Shown one piece after another: positions 37,618-46,668 of a stretch of 64,000 nt of DNA (position 1 is its first letter; each line of letters opens with the position of its first letter). The notes under the pieces were generated by a model, which worked only from the letters and a program-made list of their open reading frames with translations, had not been told where the DNA came from and searched no databases. The position numbers and the translations under genes are program-made. The DNA comes from Brachyspira murdochii DSM 12563 (GTDB lineage: Bacteria; Spirochaetota; Brachyspiria; Brachyspirales; Brachyspiraceae), in the NCBI RefSeq assembly GCF_000092845.1, contig NC_014150.1, positions 3,106,704 through 3,170,703 on the forward strand, written 5' to 3'.

Positions 37618-38340
37618 ATGAGATTAGATGAATATGTTTATAAAGAGGGATACACAGAAAGCAGGTCTAAAGCACAGGATATAATACTTGCTGGCTGTGT
37701 ATTTGTAAACGGAGTAAAGGTAACTGCTAAGGCTCAAAAAATAAAAGATACAGATAATATAGAAGTAATTCAAAATATAAAATATGTATCTAGGGCTGGT
37801 GATAAACTTGAAAAGGCGTTTTCTGTATTTGATATATCAGTAGAAAATAAAATATGTTTAGATATTGGTGCATCTACTGGAGGTTTTACAGATTGTTTAC
37901 TCCGTTATGGGGCTAAAAAAGTTTATGCTTTAGATGTTGGGCATAATCAGCTCGTTTATAAACTTCGTTCTGACAGTAGGGTAGTTTCTATAGAAGATTT
38001 TAATGCTAAAGATATTAAAAGAGAAATGTTTAATGATGAAATACCTTCTGTTGTGGTAAGCGATGTTTCTTTTATATCAGTTTCTAAAATAGCACCTGTA
38101 ATATTTAAAGAATTAAATGATTTAGAGTTTTGGGTTAGTTTAATAAAACCGCAGTTTGAAGCAGAACGCGGAGATGTATCAAAAGGCGGCATTATTAAAG
38201 ACGATATTTTAAGAGATAAAATAGTCAATAATGCTATTGATAGGATTACTAACTCCGGATTTAAAGAGATAGACAGAACAGTATCCCCTATAAAAGGTTC
38301 TAAAGGTAATATAGAATATTTGGCACATTTTGTTATTTAA
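37618..38340 (+). CDS. tlyA: TlyA rRNA 2'-O-methyltransferase / hemolysin A
   Basis: About 240 residues. An S4 RNA-binding domain (MRLDEYVYKEGYTESRSKAQ...VFVNG) is followed by an FtsJ-type methyltransferase with ICLDIGASTGGFTDCLL at about 80. Later come VVSDVSFISVSKIAP and the lysine segment SLIKPQFEAERGDVSKGG. TlyA methylates 16S and 23S rRNA riboses in other bacteria, and tlyA of Brachyspira hyodysenteriae is known as a hemolysin gene. The start is the ATG at 37618, not the TTG at 37609. The stop overlaps that of the converging cNMP gene by three bases. Confidence 0.92.
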   Translation: MRLDEYVYKEGYTESRSKAQDIILAGCVFVNGVKVTAKAQKIKDTDNIEVIQNIKYVSRAGDKLEKAFSVFDISVENKICLDIGASTGGFTDCLLRYGAKKVYALDVGHNQLVYKLRSDSRVVSIEDFNAKDIKREMFNDEIPSVVVSDVSFISVSKIAPVIFKELNDLEFWVSLIKPQFEAERGDVSKGGIIKDDILRDKIVNNAIDRITNSGFKEIDRTVSPIKGSKGNIEYLAHFVI

Positions 38341-39542
38341 TTATTATTTTCTATTTTATATGAGTTTCTTTGTTTGTATATATCATATTCTTTATAAAAC
38401 TCATCTACATTATTAACTACTAAATAACCGCCGTCTAGTATATTTAATGCCTTTATTTTTTTCAAATCATCTTCTATATTTGGTCTGTATTCTATACCTA
38501 TCATAGAACATATATCATTTATATTATATTGAAAACTTATTCTGCTTACGCTTTTAAATAATAATTCATTTTTTATTAATGCTTCTATAATAATTACAAA
38601 TTTACTTACTATATTATTCGCTTTAAATGCCCTTATTCTTGATATTGTACCGTATATTCTCATGCTCATTACTTTTACAAAATATAATCTGAGATTTCTG
38701 TCTGACTGTACCAAATTAACCGCATCTTCTTTTTTTATTAATTCTACTATTGAGTCATGAAGCACTATTGCTGTTGTTAAAAGTAATTTATTTTTTGAAA
38801 GCGGCGAATATCCGTTAAGAACATCATTTGTAGAGAGTACTCTTCTTGTAACTTGTTTATTATCAAATATATTATACACTCCAATCTGTCCGTACTTTAT
38901 AACATATAGATAATCACTCGCCTGAAGTTCTGTATAAATACAAGTTCCTTTCTTATATTTGTATATATTGTCTTCAATATTTTCTGCTTCTTCTATAGGT
39001 TTTATATTACCAAATAGATTGTTAAGTTCTTTTATTTTATCATCGTTATTTGGATATAATTCAGCGTATTTTTTATATAGTTTATAGGCAGCATCTTTAA
39101 ATCCATTTTTAGAATATATTTTACACATTTCTATTATATTGATATTACTCATTCTATTTCTGTGACTGTTGTAATATGGATTGTTTTCTTTATTTAGAAA
39201 ATAATAATACCTGTTGAGCCATCTTTCTATATTAATTAAAAGATAATCATATATCTTATTAATAAGACTTACATTATCGATTTTTTCTATTTCATTGATA
39301 TTCATTTCTATTACTTCTACATCTTCTAAAGCTTTAACTGTTGAAAAATAAGGTTCATTTAAAACAGCATTAAATAATCCTATAATTTCTCCTTCTTTAT
39401 ACTCTATAGTATAATTATCAGCAAAATAACTGTATACAATAACACTTCCTTTCTTTATTATAAAGAATGTATATTTAGGTTCCTGACCTTCTATAAAAAT
39501 AGTAGCTGATTTATTGAATTTAATAGTATTATAATTTAACAT
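38337..39542 (-). CDS. Tandem cNMP-domain/Crp-like protein, paralogue 1
   Basis: About 401 residues: cNMP-type beta-barrel 1 (about 5-115, with GEIIGLFNAVLNEPYFSTVK), a helical TPR-like linker (about 130-165, GFKDAAYKLYKKYAELYPN), barrel 2 (about 172-290, beginning IYKYKKGTCIYTELQASDYL), a long helix, and a degenerate Crp-type winged helix (about 320-395, YNINDICSMIGIEY). The fold is that of Crp/Fnr regulators with an additional N-terminal sensor domain. The start was set at 39542 by alignment with the other five paralogues (M-x-x-Y/F-x-x-x-K/E-F) and a GGA before it. Ligand and DNA target unknown. Confidence 0.78.
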   Translation of the reverse strand: MLNYNTIKFNKSATIFIEGQEPKYTFFIIKKGSVIVYSYFADNYTIEYKEGEIIGLFNAVLNEPYFSTVKALEDVEVIEMNINEIEKIDNVSLINKIYDYLLINIERWLNRYYYFLNKENNPYYNSHRNRMSNINIIEMCKIYSKNGFKDAAYKLYKKYAELYPNNDDKIKELNNLFGNIKPIEEAENIEDNIYKYKKGTCIYTELQASDYLYVIKYGQIGVYNIFDNKQVTRRVLSTNDVLNGYSPLSKNKLLLTTAIVLHDSIVELIKKEDAVNLVQSDRNLRLYFVKVMSMRIYGTISRIRAFKANNIVSKFVIIIEALIKNELLFKSVSRISFQYNINDICSMIGIEYRPNIEDDLKKIKALNILDGGYLVVNNVDEFYKEYDIYKQRNSYKIENNN

Positions 39543-39592
39543 AGTCAATCCATATATAGTTTGACAATATTTTAATACATTTATAGAGTATG

Positions 39593-40753
39593 TCAATAAT
39601 TATTTTTTTGATATTCGTGATATTCTTTGAAAAAATTATTTATATTAGTTATCTTTATGTATTTATCTTTTACAATTTCTACAGATTTAATTTTTCTTAA
39701 ATTATTAAGAATATCATTTTCAGATATATTATTCACTGAGTTTTTCATATCGTCTATTGTATGATACAACAGTATGCTTTCTGATTCTTCAAATAAAATT
39801 TCTATTTTTAATATAGTAGATATTATTATAAATAATTTTAAAGTTATATTTTCTTCTTCTATTGCCCTTATTTTATATAATACATTAATAATTTTTACAG
39901 ACATCATTTTTATATTGTATGATCTTAATTGCTTATCTTTAATAATCATTTCTAAAAACTCTTCTTTTTGTAAAGTTTTTACATACGATGTTTCTAATGC
40001 TATTGCTGAAGTTAATAGAGGTTTATAATCAGACTTTGGACCGTATCCGTCTAGTATGTAATTTTTGCTATATGCTTCTCTTAATAAAAGATTTCCGTTA
40101 ATAGCATTATAAACACCTATTTTTCCAGACATTATTATGTATAAAGAATTACTTGGTTTTAATTCAGTATAAAGACAGCTGCCTTTCATATATAAATATA
40201 TATTATCGCTGAATTTTTTAGGCGGAGGCATAGGTTCTAATTTTGATAATTCTATTTTTACGCTTTCCACATCTTCAGTATAATCAAATTCCTTTATATA
40301 CTCATCATATAATTTATAAGCAGCATCATAAAGTTCATTTTTTTTATATATTTCTGCTATAACAAATATGCTTTCTTTATAATACAAATCCAGTTTGTTT
40401 TTGACCAAATTACTATAATATTTAGAAAGCCAAGTTTCAAGTGTAGAGTTTAAATAATCATATATTTTTTTTATTAAATCTGTATTTGTCAAATTTTTAA
40501 CATCTGAGAGATTCATTTCTATTACTTCTGTTTCTTCAGTTGTTTCTATTGTTACAAAATAAGGCTCATTGGTTGCTAAATTCATAAGCCCCGCAATAAA
40601 GCCTACATCATATTCTCTGTCATAATTTTTTGAATTGCTTGAATATGATTTAGCTTTTCCTCTGGTTATTATATAAAATACATCTTTAGGGTAGTTACCT
40701 TCTTCATAGATTAAATAATTTTTTGGAAATTTTGAAGTTTTATAATTATTCAT
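39593..40753 (-). CDS. Tandem cNMP-domain/Crp-like protein, paralogue 2
   Basis: 386 residues in the same order of domains as its neighbours. Barrel 1 contains NEPYFVTIETTEETEVIEM. The linker is LYDAAYKLYDEYIKEFDYTE. Barrel 2 runs from IYLYMKGSCLYTELKPSNSL to GPKSDYKPLLTSAIALETS. The winged-helix region (YHTIDDMKNSVNNISENDIL) is the most degraded of the six and may no longer bind DNA. A promoter with 16-base spacing lies at 40790-40817. Paralogue 1 starts 51 bases downstream and may be read on the same transcript. Confidence 0.77.
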   Translation of the reverse strand: MNNYKTSKFPKNYLIYEEGNYPKDVFYIITRGKAKSYSSNSKNYDREYDVGFIAGLMNLATNEPYFVTIETTEETEVIEMNLSDVKNLTNTDLIKKIYDYLNSTLETWLSKYYSNLVKNKLDLYYKESIFVIAEIYKKNELYDAAYKLYDEYIKEFDYTEDVESVKIELSKLEPMPPPKKFSDNIYLYMKGSCLYTELKPSNSLYIIMSGKIGVYNAINGNLLLREAYSKNYILDGYGPKSDYKPLLTSAIALETSYVKTLQKEEFLEMIIKDKQLRSYNIKMMSVKIINVLYKIRAIEEENITLKLFIIISTILKIEILFEESESILLYHTIDDMKNSVNNISENDILNNLRKIKSVEIVKDKYIKITNINNFFKEYHEYQKNNY

Positions 40754-40789
40754 TTTATAATATTTATATTTATTATTTTACTACTTTTA

Positions 40790-40817
40790 ATTATAATTAT
40801 TTTTTGAAAAAAAACAA
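40790..40817 (-). promoter_or_regulatory. Promoter of cNMP paralogue 2
   Basis: Read on the minus strand: TTGTTT (40817-40812), 16 bases, TATAAT (40795-40790). Confidence 0.5.
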
Positions 40818-40914
40818 GAAAATTTAATACATTACTAAAAATATTATGTTCTTAATATTTTTGCGGTTTTGCATATTATATTTTATTCTGTTAGCAGTTT
40901 ATTAAAAATATTGC

Positions 40915-42069
40915 TTAAACCGTATATTTTTTGTATTCTTCAAAATAACTTTGAAAATTAGATATTCTTATAGCATTAAAAGAATCAAGCTCCAAATATT
41001 TTATTTTATTGAGTGCCGTGCATATTTCCTTATTGCTATATTCTATATTCAGCATGTTCTTTAAATCTTCTATTTTATAAGGGAGATTAACATATTTGGT
41101 TTTATTAAATAGTGTTTCTATTTTTAGAATGGAGTATATTAATATCATTAATTTTATATTCAATTCTTTTGTGTTGATAGCTTTAATTTTTAAAATAGCA
41201 CTGTTGATTTTTGTCGCTGTAATTTTTATATAATTAGCTTTGAACTCTGTATCTGTATTTATTATGTTCATTAAGTTTTCTTTTTTTAAAACTTCTATTA
41301 TAGAATCTTCAAGTACTATAGCTGTTGTGAATAGTGCTTTATATTCCAAAACAGGTCTGTAGCAGTTTATGATATAGCCGGAGGGATAAATCAGTCTTAC
41401 AGTTTGTTTTGAATTTACTATGCTGTATATTCCTATTTTACCAGATTTAATAATATATATATTACTGCTTGGTTCAAGTTCAGAATATATACAGTATCCT
41501 TTTTTTACTTTATAAATATTTTCTCTTATTTTTTGCGGCTTATCTGCAGGTTTTGTATGCAGCATTAATTTTTTAGCACTATTTATATGAGAATCATCTT
41601 CAAATAGTCTTATACAGCTTGAACATATTTTATACGCGGCATCTGAAAAATTATTATCATTATAGATATTTGCCATAGTTAATATATCTTCTTTATTATA
41701 TAAGTCTGCTTTATTTTTGGTTATCATAGTATAATATTTGCTTAGCCAGCTTTCTAATATATAAGAAAAATAATTTGAAATTTTATCTATTAAATTATAA
41801 TTATCTATTTTGGTAAGATTTTCCACTTTTATATGTAAAAGTTCTACATCTTCTATTACTTCAACTGTTGAGTAGTATGGTTCGCCTGTTATTGCTGAGA
41901 TTAAACCTATTATATCTCCTTCTTTATAATAATTTATATGTGTCTCATAAAATTTATTATATGCAGCAGCTTTTCCTTTAACTATTATATAGAAATATTT
42001 TTCAGGTTCTTCTCCGTCTTTAAATATGATATCTGATTTTTTAAATTTTACTTTATTATACTGTTCCAT
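40915..42069 (-). CDS. Tandem cNMP-domain/Crp-like protein, paralogue 3
   Basis: 384 residues. Barrel 1: GDIIGLISAITGEPYYSTVE near 55. Linker: NFSDAAYKICSSCIRLFEDD near 140. Barrel 2: IYKVKKGYCIYSELEPSSNI to SPV-like YRPVLEYKALFTTAIVLEDS. Winged helix near 325: LPYKIEDLKNMLNIEYSNKE. The IYIIKSGKIGIYSI strand pair is nearly identical across paralogues 3-5, which suggests fairly recent duplication. It has its own upstream TTGACA-type promoter at about 42095-42122. Role inferred only from the fold: a ligand-sensing regulator. Confidence 0.78.
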   Translation of the reverse strand: MEQYNKVKFKKSDIIFKDGEEPEKYFYIIVKGKAAAYNKFYETHINYYKEGDIIGLISAITGEPYYSTVEVIEDVELLHIKVENLTKIDNYNLIDKISNYFSYILESWLSKYYTMITKNKADLYNKEDILTMANIYNDNNFSDAAYKICSSCIRLFEDDSHINSAKKLMLHTKPADKPQKIRENIYKVKKGYCIYSELEPSSNIYIIKSGKIGIYSIVNSKQTVRLIYPSGYIINCYRPVLEYKALFTTAIVLEDSIIEVLKKENLMNIINTDTEFKANYIKITATKINSAILKIKAINTKELNIKLMILIYSILKIETLFNKTKYVNLPYKIEDLKNMLNIEYSNKEICTALNKIKYLELDSFNAIRISNFQSYFEEYKKYTV

Positions 42070-42094
42070 TTTTCTCTGTTATATTTAATATATT

Positions 42095-42122
42095 ATTAAA
42101 ATGTACAATATAATTATGTCAA
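42095..42122 (-). promoter_or_regulatory. Promoter of cNMP paralogue 3
   Basis: Minus-strand TTGACA (42122-42117) continued by TAATTA, then a weaker -10, TTTAAT, at 16-base spacing. Confidence 0.45.
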
Positions 42123-42166
42123 CAATAAAAATTGATAGGCTTTATCACTAATAATAGTAGAAATTA

Positions 42167-43321
42167 TTATTTTGTATAATCTTCATATTCTTTAAAATAA
42201 TTTACTATATCTATTACTATGATGCTGTTTAAAGAATCTAATTCTATATATTTAATTTTTTTTAATTCAGAATATATTATTTCATTTTCTATATCTAAGT
42301 TAAGCATATTTTTTATATCATCTATTTTATATAATAGTTTTAAATATTCAGGCATAGAAAATAATGTTTCTATTTTTAATATAGAGTATATAATTAATAT
42401 GAATTTATGTCTTATATTTTCTTTTTTTACAGCCTTAATTTTTAATACTGTACTTATAATTTTTATTGAAATCATTTTTATAAATTTAATTCTAAGCTCT
42501 GCATTACTATATAGGTTCTTTATAAGTTCATCTTGATTTATAATTTCTATGACAGAATCCTCTAAAGCTATTACAGTTGTGAGGAGCGGCTTATACTCCA
42601 ATACGGGACTATATCCGTTTATAATATATCCTGATGTATATACAGCTCTTGTGATATATTTACCATTAATTATATTGTATACTCCTAACTTTCCAGATTT
42701 TATATAATATATGTAATTACTGATTTCTAATTCACTGTATAGACAGTATCCTTTTGTTATTTTTAATAAATTTTTTTTGATGTATTCAGGTTTTTTAGCT
42801 GGAGTTAAAGATTTTATAAAATTGTTCACTTTATCAATATTGATATTTTCTTTAAATGAATTTAAATATGCTTTGCAAAGTTTATAGCTTGCATCTATAA
42901 ATCCGCCTTCTTTATAAATGCTTGCCATAGTTAATATATCATCTTTGTTATAAAGATCTATTTTATTTTTAGTAATTATCGAATAGTATTTGCTAAGCCA
43001 CCTTTCCAATATAAAAGATAGATAATTTGATATTTTATTTATTAAATGTTTATTATTTAACCTATTAATATTTTCTGTTTTTATTTGCCACAATTCACAA
43101 TCTTCTGCTGTTTCAGATGTAGAATAGTAAGGCTCTCCTGTTACAGATTGAATTATACCTATAATTCCGCCTTCATTATATTTTATTGTAAAATTATCAC
43201 AAAAAGTATTGCAGGATAATATTTTTCCTCTAGATATTATATAGAAATAATCTTTTGCTTCTTCTCCGTTTCTAAATATAACGGTTCCTTTTGTATATTT
43301 TACTAATTTGTATTTATCCAT
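42167..43321 (-). CDS. Tandem cNMP-domain/Crp-like protein, paralogue 4
   Basis: 384 residues. Barrel 1: GGIIGIIQSVTGEPYYSTSE. Linker: GFIDASYKLCKAYLNSFKEN. Barrel 2 with SGYIINGYSPVLEYKPLLTT then VIALEDSVIEI. Winged-helix region: LLYKIDDIKNMLNLDIENEI. No signal peptide or membrane helix, so it is cytoplasmic. A TTGACA-N16-TATAAT promoter stands just upstream, its -35 ending at the base next to paralogue 5's stop codon. The array is therefore packed tightly yet separately promoted. Confidence 0.78.
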   Translation of the reverse strand: MDKYKLVKYTKGTVIFRNGEEAKDYFYIISRGKILSCNTFCDNFTIKYNEGGIIGIIQSVTGEPYYSTSETAEDCELWQIKTENINRLNNKHLINKISNYLSFILERWLSKYYSIITKNKIDLYNKDDILTMASIYKEGGFIDASYKLCKAYLNSFKENINIDKVNNFIKSLTPAKKPEYIKKNLLKITKGYCLYSELEISNYIYYIKSGKLGVYNIINGKYITRAVYTSGYIINGYSPVLEYKPLLTTVIALEDSVIEIINQDELIKNLYSNAELRIKFIKMISIKIISTVLKIKAVKKENIRHKFILIIYSILKIETLFSMPEYLKLLYKIDDIKNMLNLDIENEIIYSELKKIKYIELDSLNSIIVIDIVNYFKEYEDYTK

Positions 43322-43355
43322 ATACTTAATACACGTATAAAATATTTACAATTAA

Positions 43356-43383
43356 ATTATAATACTTAGACAAATTATGTCAA
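43356..43383 (-). promoter_or_regulatory. Promoter of cNMP paralogue 4
   Basis: Minus-strand TTGACA (43383-43378), 16 bases starting TAATT, TATAAT (43361-43356). Confidence 0.65.
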
Positions 43384-44541
43384 CTAAAATATATAATTTT
43401 TGTATTTTTTTATATAATTTATAACATCTGATACTTTTATGTTTTTTAAATTGTCTATTTCTATATATTTTATATTTTGTAATTGTGAATATATATCTTT
43501 ATCAGAATTATTTATATTAAGCATATTTTTTATATCATCTATTTTATATAATAATTTTAATGTTTTCATATCTTTGCAAAATAATGTTTCCATTTTTATT
43601 ATAGAATAAATAATAATTATTAGTTTTTTATTTAATTCTTTTGTATTGATAGATTTAATTTTTAATACAGCATTATAAACTTTCATAGCAGCCATTTTTA
43701 TAAAATCCATTCTCAATGCCCTATCTTTGTCTATCATCTTTACCAAATCTTTTTTGCTTATAATCTCGATGACAGCATCTTCAAGAATTACAGCAGTAGT
43801 TAAGAGAGGCTTATATTCAAGAGATGGCGGATATCCATTGATAATATATCCGTTTGAATAAACACTTCTAATAATTTGTTTTTTATTTAATATACTATAG
43901 ATACCAATTTTACCTGATGTAATTATGTAGATATGGTTTGCAGGATCAATTTCTGAATATAAGCAGTATCCTTTTTTAAATTTAAAAGATGTTCCTCCTA
44001 TATGTTTAGGTTTTTCAGATGGTTTTATATTATTTAATATTTTTTTTATCTCGTCTATGTCATTATTATCAGGAAATATCTGCAAATATTTTTCAGCCAT
44101 TTTATAAACAACATCTGTATAACCATTATTTTTGTAAATTTCTATCATAGTCAAAATGTCATCTTTATTATACAAATCCACTTTATTTTTAGCTAGAATT
44201 GTATAATATTTGCTAAGCCAAGTTTCTAAAACGAGATAGAGATAATCATATATTTTATATAATAATTCTTCATTATTGATATTAATTATACTGTCTGTTT
44301 TTATTTTTATAACTTCTGTTTCCTCTATTACTTCTATATTGGAAAAATACGGTTCATCTATAACAGAAGAGACTAGTCCTAAAATACTTCCTTTTTCGCT
44401 GTTATATTTATAAGATTTATAAAAATCATTATAACATAAGGTTTTACCTTTAGTAATTATATAAAAATAATTTGAGGGTTTTTCCCCAGACTTTATAATA
44501 ATATCATCTTTATTAAATTTGATGATATCATATTTAGACAT
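43384..44541 (-). CDS. Tandem cNMP-domain/Crp-like protein, paralogue 5
   Basis: 385 residues. Barrel 1: GSILGLVSSVIDEPYFSNIE. Linker: GYTDVVYKMAEKYLQIFPDN, a convincing TPR-like hairpin. Barrel 2: FKFKKGYCLYSEIDPANHIY to GYPPSLEYKPLLTTAVILED. Winged helix: LLYKIDDIKNMLNINNSDKD. The closest relative by eye is paralogue 4. An upstream promoter with the same TTGACATAATTA start as paralogue 3 is present. The likely role is cytoplasmic sensing; no DNA target could be deduced. Confidence 0.78.
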   Translation of the reverse strand: MSKYDIIKFNKDDIIIKSGEKPSNYFYIITKGKTLCYNDFYKSYKYNSEKGSILGLVSSVIDEPYFSNIEVIEETEVIKIKTDSIININNEELLYKIYDYLYLVLETWLSKYYTILAKNKVDLYNKDDILTMIEIYKNNGYTDVVYKMAEKYLQIFPDNNDIDEIKKILNNIKPSEKPKHIGGTSFKFKKGYCLYSEIDPANHIYIITSGKIGIYSILNKKQIIRSVYSNGYIINGYPPSLEYKPLLTTAVILEDAVIEIISKKDLVKMIDKDRALRMDFIKMAAMKVYNAVLKIKSINTKELNKKLIIIIYSIIKMETLFCKDMKTLKLLYKIDDIKNMLNINNSDKDIYSQLQNIKYIEIDNLKNIKVSDVINYIKKYKNYIF

Positions 44542-44596
44542 AATACTCCTATAAAAAACACTATTATTTTTTAGACTTCACTATTATTAGGCGGTC

Positions 44597-44624
44597 ATTA
44601 TAATATAAAGGATAATTATGTCAA
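44597..44624 (-). promoter_or_regulatory. Promoter of cNMP paralogue 5
   Basis: Minus-strand TTGACA (44624-44619), a 16-base spacer starting TAATTA, TATAAT (44602-44597). Confidence 0.65.
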
Positions 44625-44680
44625 TATTAAAAAATTAATATTTAACTATGTATTAAAAATATAAATAATTTCATAAAAAA

Positions 44681-45868
44681 TCATTCTATTATATTTGAAG
44701 TGGAGTTTCTTTTTCTATACATATTATACTCATTAAAGAAGTTCTGTACATTTGGAATAATTATTTTGCCTTCTCTTGAAAATAATATTACTTTCGTTTT
44801 ATTCATTTCTGATTTTATATAATCTGCATTTTCAATTCCAACCATAGCACATATATCATTAGCTGTATATGGAAGTTCTAAAAATTCAGCATTTTTATCA
44901 AACAATAATGCTGTTTTTGCAAATGAATATATCATATTATAAAATTTACCAACTCTGCTTTTTATGCTTATGCTGTAGCTTTTTATAACTGTATTGTATA
45001 TTCTTCTAGCCATAATGTTTACTAAATGATACTGTAGTTTTGTATTTGTAGATGCGAGTTTCAAAAAATCTTCTTTATTGACTATCTGTAAAACAGTATC
45101 TTCTAATACTATGCAGGTTGTAAGAAGAAATTTGTTGCCTAGTATAGGTTTGTATCCTATGATATTTCCGCTTTGGAATATAATTCTTGTTATGAGCCTT
45201 CCGTCAAATACGCTATATACGCCTACTTTTCCGTCTCTTATTACATAAAGTTCAGTGTTGCTTTCTAATTCAGAGAATATACAGCTTCCAGACTTATATT
45301 CAAATAAATTATGGTTTATTTGTAAAGGAGCTTCTATTTTTTCATTTCTTTCTATCGATAATATTTTATTATTTACTTCACTATGATCTCTATCTGGGAA
45401 CATTTCTATTATTTTTTTATACATATAAAGAGCTGCAGATTTAAAGCTATTTTTTTCATATATTTCTGCTATTTCAAAAGCATTATTTTCTCTGTAATTT
45501 TCTATATTTAATGTTTCTGCCAATTTATGAAAATATTTTCCAAGCCATATTTCCATAAATTTTATTAAGTGTTTATATATACTTTCTATTATTTTGCTAT
45601 CTTCGATATTATATATATCTTTTATATGTATTTCTATTAATGTTGCATCTGTTACAGCAATAGCAGTAGAGTAATAAGGTTCTGATAATATAGCCGGAAC
45701 TATACCTATTATATCACCTCTTGTAAACTCAAAATTTGTATTTTCTATGACATAATTTTTATCTATTATAGTTCCTTCTTTAATTATATAAAACACATCG
45801 CCTGAATTTTCCCCTGCCACGAATACAGCAGAGTCTTTTTTAAACTCAACAACATTAAAATCTATCAT
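44681..45868 (-). CDS. Tandem cNMP-domain/Crp-like protein, paralogue 6
   Basis: 395 residues, the most divergent of the array, with the best preserved winged helix (LPYTANDICAMVGIENADYI, then a KIIIPNVQNFF wing and helix) like the Crp HTH pattern. Barrel 1: GDIIGIVPAILSEPYYSTAI. Linker: SFKSAALYMYKKIIEMFPDR. Barrel 2: LFEYKSGSCIFSELESNTEL to YKPILGNKFLLTTCIVLEDT. It heads the array and may be the ancestral member that still binds DNA. Promoter at 45898-45925. Confidence 0.8.
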   Translation of the reverse strand: MIDFNVVEFKKDSAVFVAGENSGDVFYIIKEGTIIDKNYVIENTNFEFTRGDIIGIVPAILSEPYYSTAIAVTDATLIEIHIKDIYNIEDSKIIESIYKHLIKFMEIWLGKYFHKLAETLNIENYRENNAFEIAEIYEKNSFKSAALYMYKKIIEMFPDRDHSEVNNKILSIERNEKIEAPLQINHNLFEYKSGSCIFSELESNTELYVIRDGKVGVYSVFDGRLITRIIFQSGNIIGYKPILGNKFLLTTCIVLEDTVLQIVNKEDFLKLASTNTKLQYHLVNIMARRIYNTVIKSYSISIKSRVGKFYNMIYSFAKTALLFDKNAEFLELPYTANDICAMVGIENADYIKSEMNKTKVILFSREGKIIIPNVQNFFNEYNMYRKRNSTSNIIE

Positions 45869-45897
45869 AATAATAACCCCTAAACTTAATATAATAT

Positions 45898-45925
45898 ATT
45901 ATACTTTATAATTTTTATATAACAA
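45898..45925 (-). promoter_or_regulatory. Promoter of cNMP paralogue 6
   Basis: Minus-strand TTGTTA (45925-45920), 16 bases, TATAAT (45903-45898). Confidence 0.55.
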
Positions 45926-45948
45926 GAATATATAATTACTTTTTTACA

Positions 45949-46632
45949 TTAAAAATTATTATATTTTAGAGCAAATGTTTTGTTATTAAATGAATCTTCT
46001 ATTATTATACTATCTTCTTTGAAGTATGCATTATATGTAAAATACAAATTATGATTATATTTATCGAATATTAATTGTCTTATACTAACTATATTAATAT
46101 AGTTTTGGCTTTTAAATATATTATTAGAAAAGCTGTACAGCATATAATCAAATATTCTTTTATATGCTCCATTCTCTTCTTTGGTTATATAAAATCCATA
46201 GAAAAGTATTTGATTATTATAATATTCAAAGTCTATAAAAACCCAAATGCCATTAAGCTGATTATTATTATATAATGGTTTATTATGATAAAAATTGAAT
46301 ATGTTATTTTGATTATTTAAATCTAATATTGAAAAACCAGATAAATCTCTATTAAATATAAAATAATTATCAGTATGTTTTATTATTTTATACATACGCG
46401 AATCATCACTTTTATAATTATATATTAATTCATCTTTTTTATACAAGGTTCTGTCATATCCTATAATATCCTTATTATGAATAAATCCGGTGTATTTTTT
46501 ATGAATTATATAATAATCATCATTTAATATAGTTTTCTTTTCTTTTTGGAAATATTCATCTTCAAACAAAATACCATATTTAAGCCAATGATTTTTATAG
46601 AATTCTGTGTAGTATAAATTTTCTAATACCAT
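45949..46632 (-). CDS. Hypothetical protein, tyrosine/asparagine-rich
   Basis: 227 residues, no signal peptide or membrane helix, very rich in Tyr, Asn, Phe and Ile, with beta-strand periodicity (NYFIFNRDLSGFSILDLNNQ, NQILFYGFYITKEENGAYKR). It could be a beta-propeller or WD-like fragment but no family is recognised. There is no clear ribosome-binding site, which lowers confidence in the start. It lies between the GHL10 gene and the cNMP array, on the same strand. Confidence 0.58.
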   Translation of the reverse strand: MVLENLYYTEFYKNHWLKYGILFEDEYFQKEKKTILNDDYYIIHKKYTGFIHNKDIIGYDRTLYKKDELIYNYKSDDSRMYKIIKHTDNYFIFNRDLSGFSILDLNNQNNIFNFYHNKPLYNNNQLNGIWVFIDFEYYNNQILFYGFYITKEENGAYKRIFDYMLYSFSNNIFKSQNYINIVSIRQLIFDKYNHNLYFTYNAYFKEDSIIIEDSFNNKTFALKYNNF

Positions 46633-46668
46633 ATTATAATTATATTAATAATAATTGTATTTGTCAAA

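Noticed and set aside
38337-38340. Frameshift or fusion between tlyA and the converging cNMP gene
   Set aside because: The two stop codons merely overlap by three bases on opposite strands; both proteins have normal ends.
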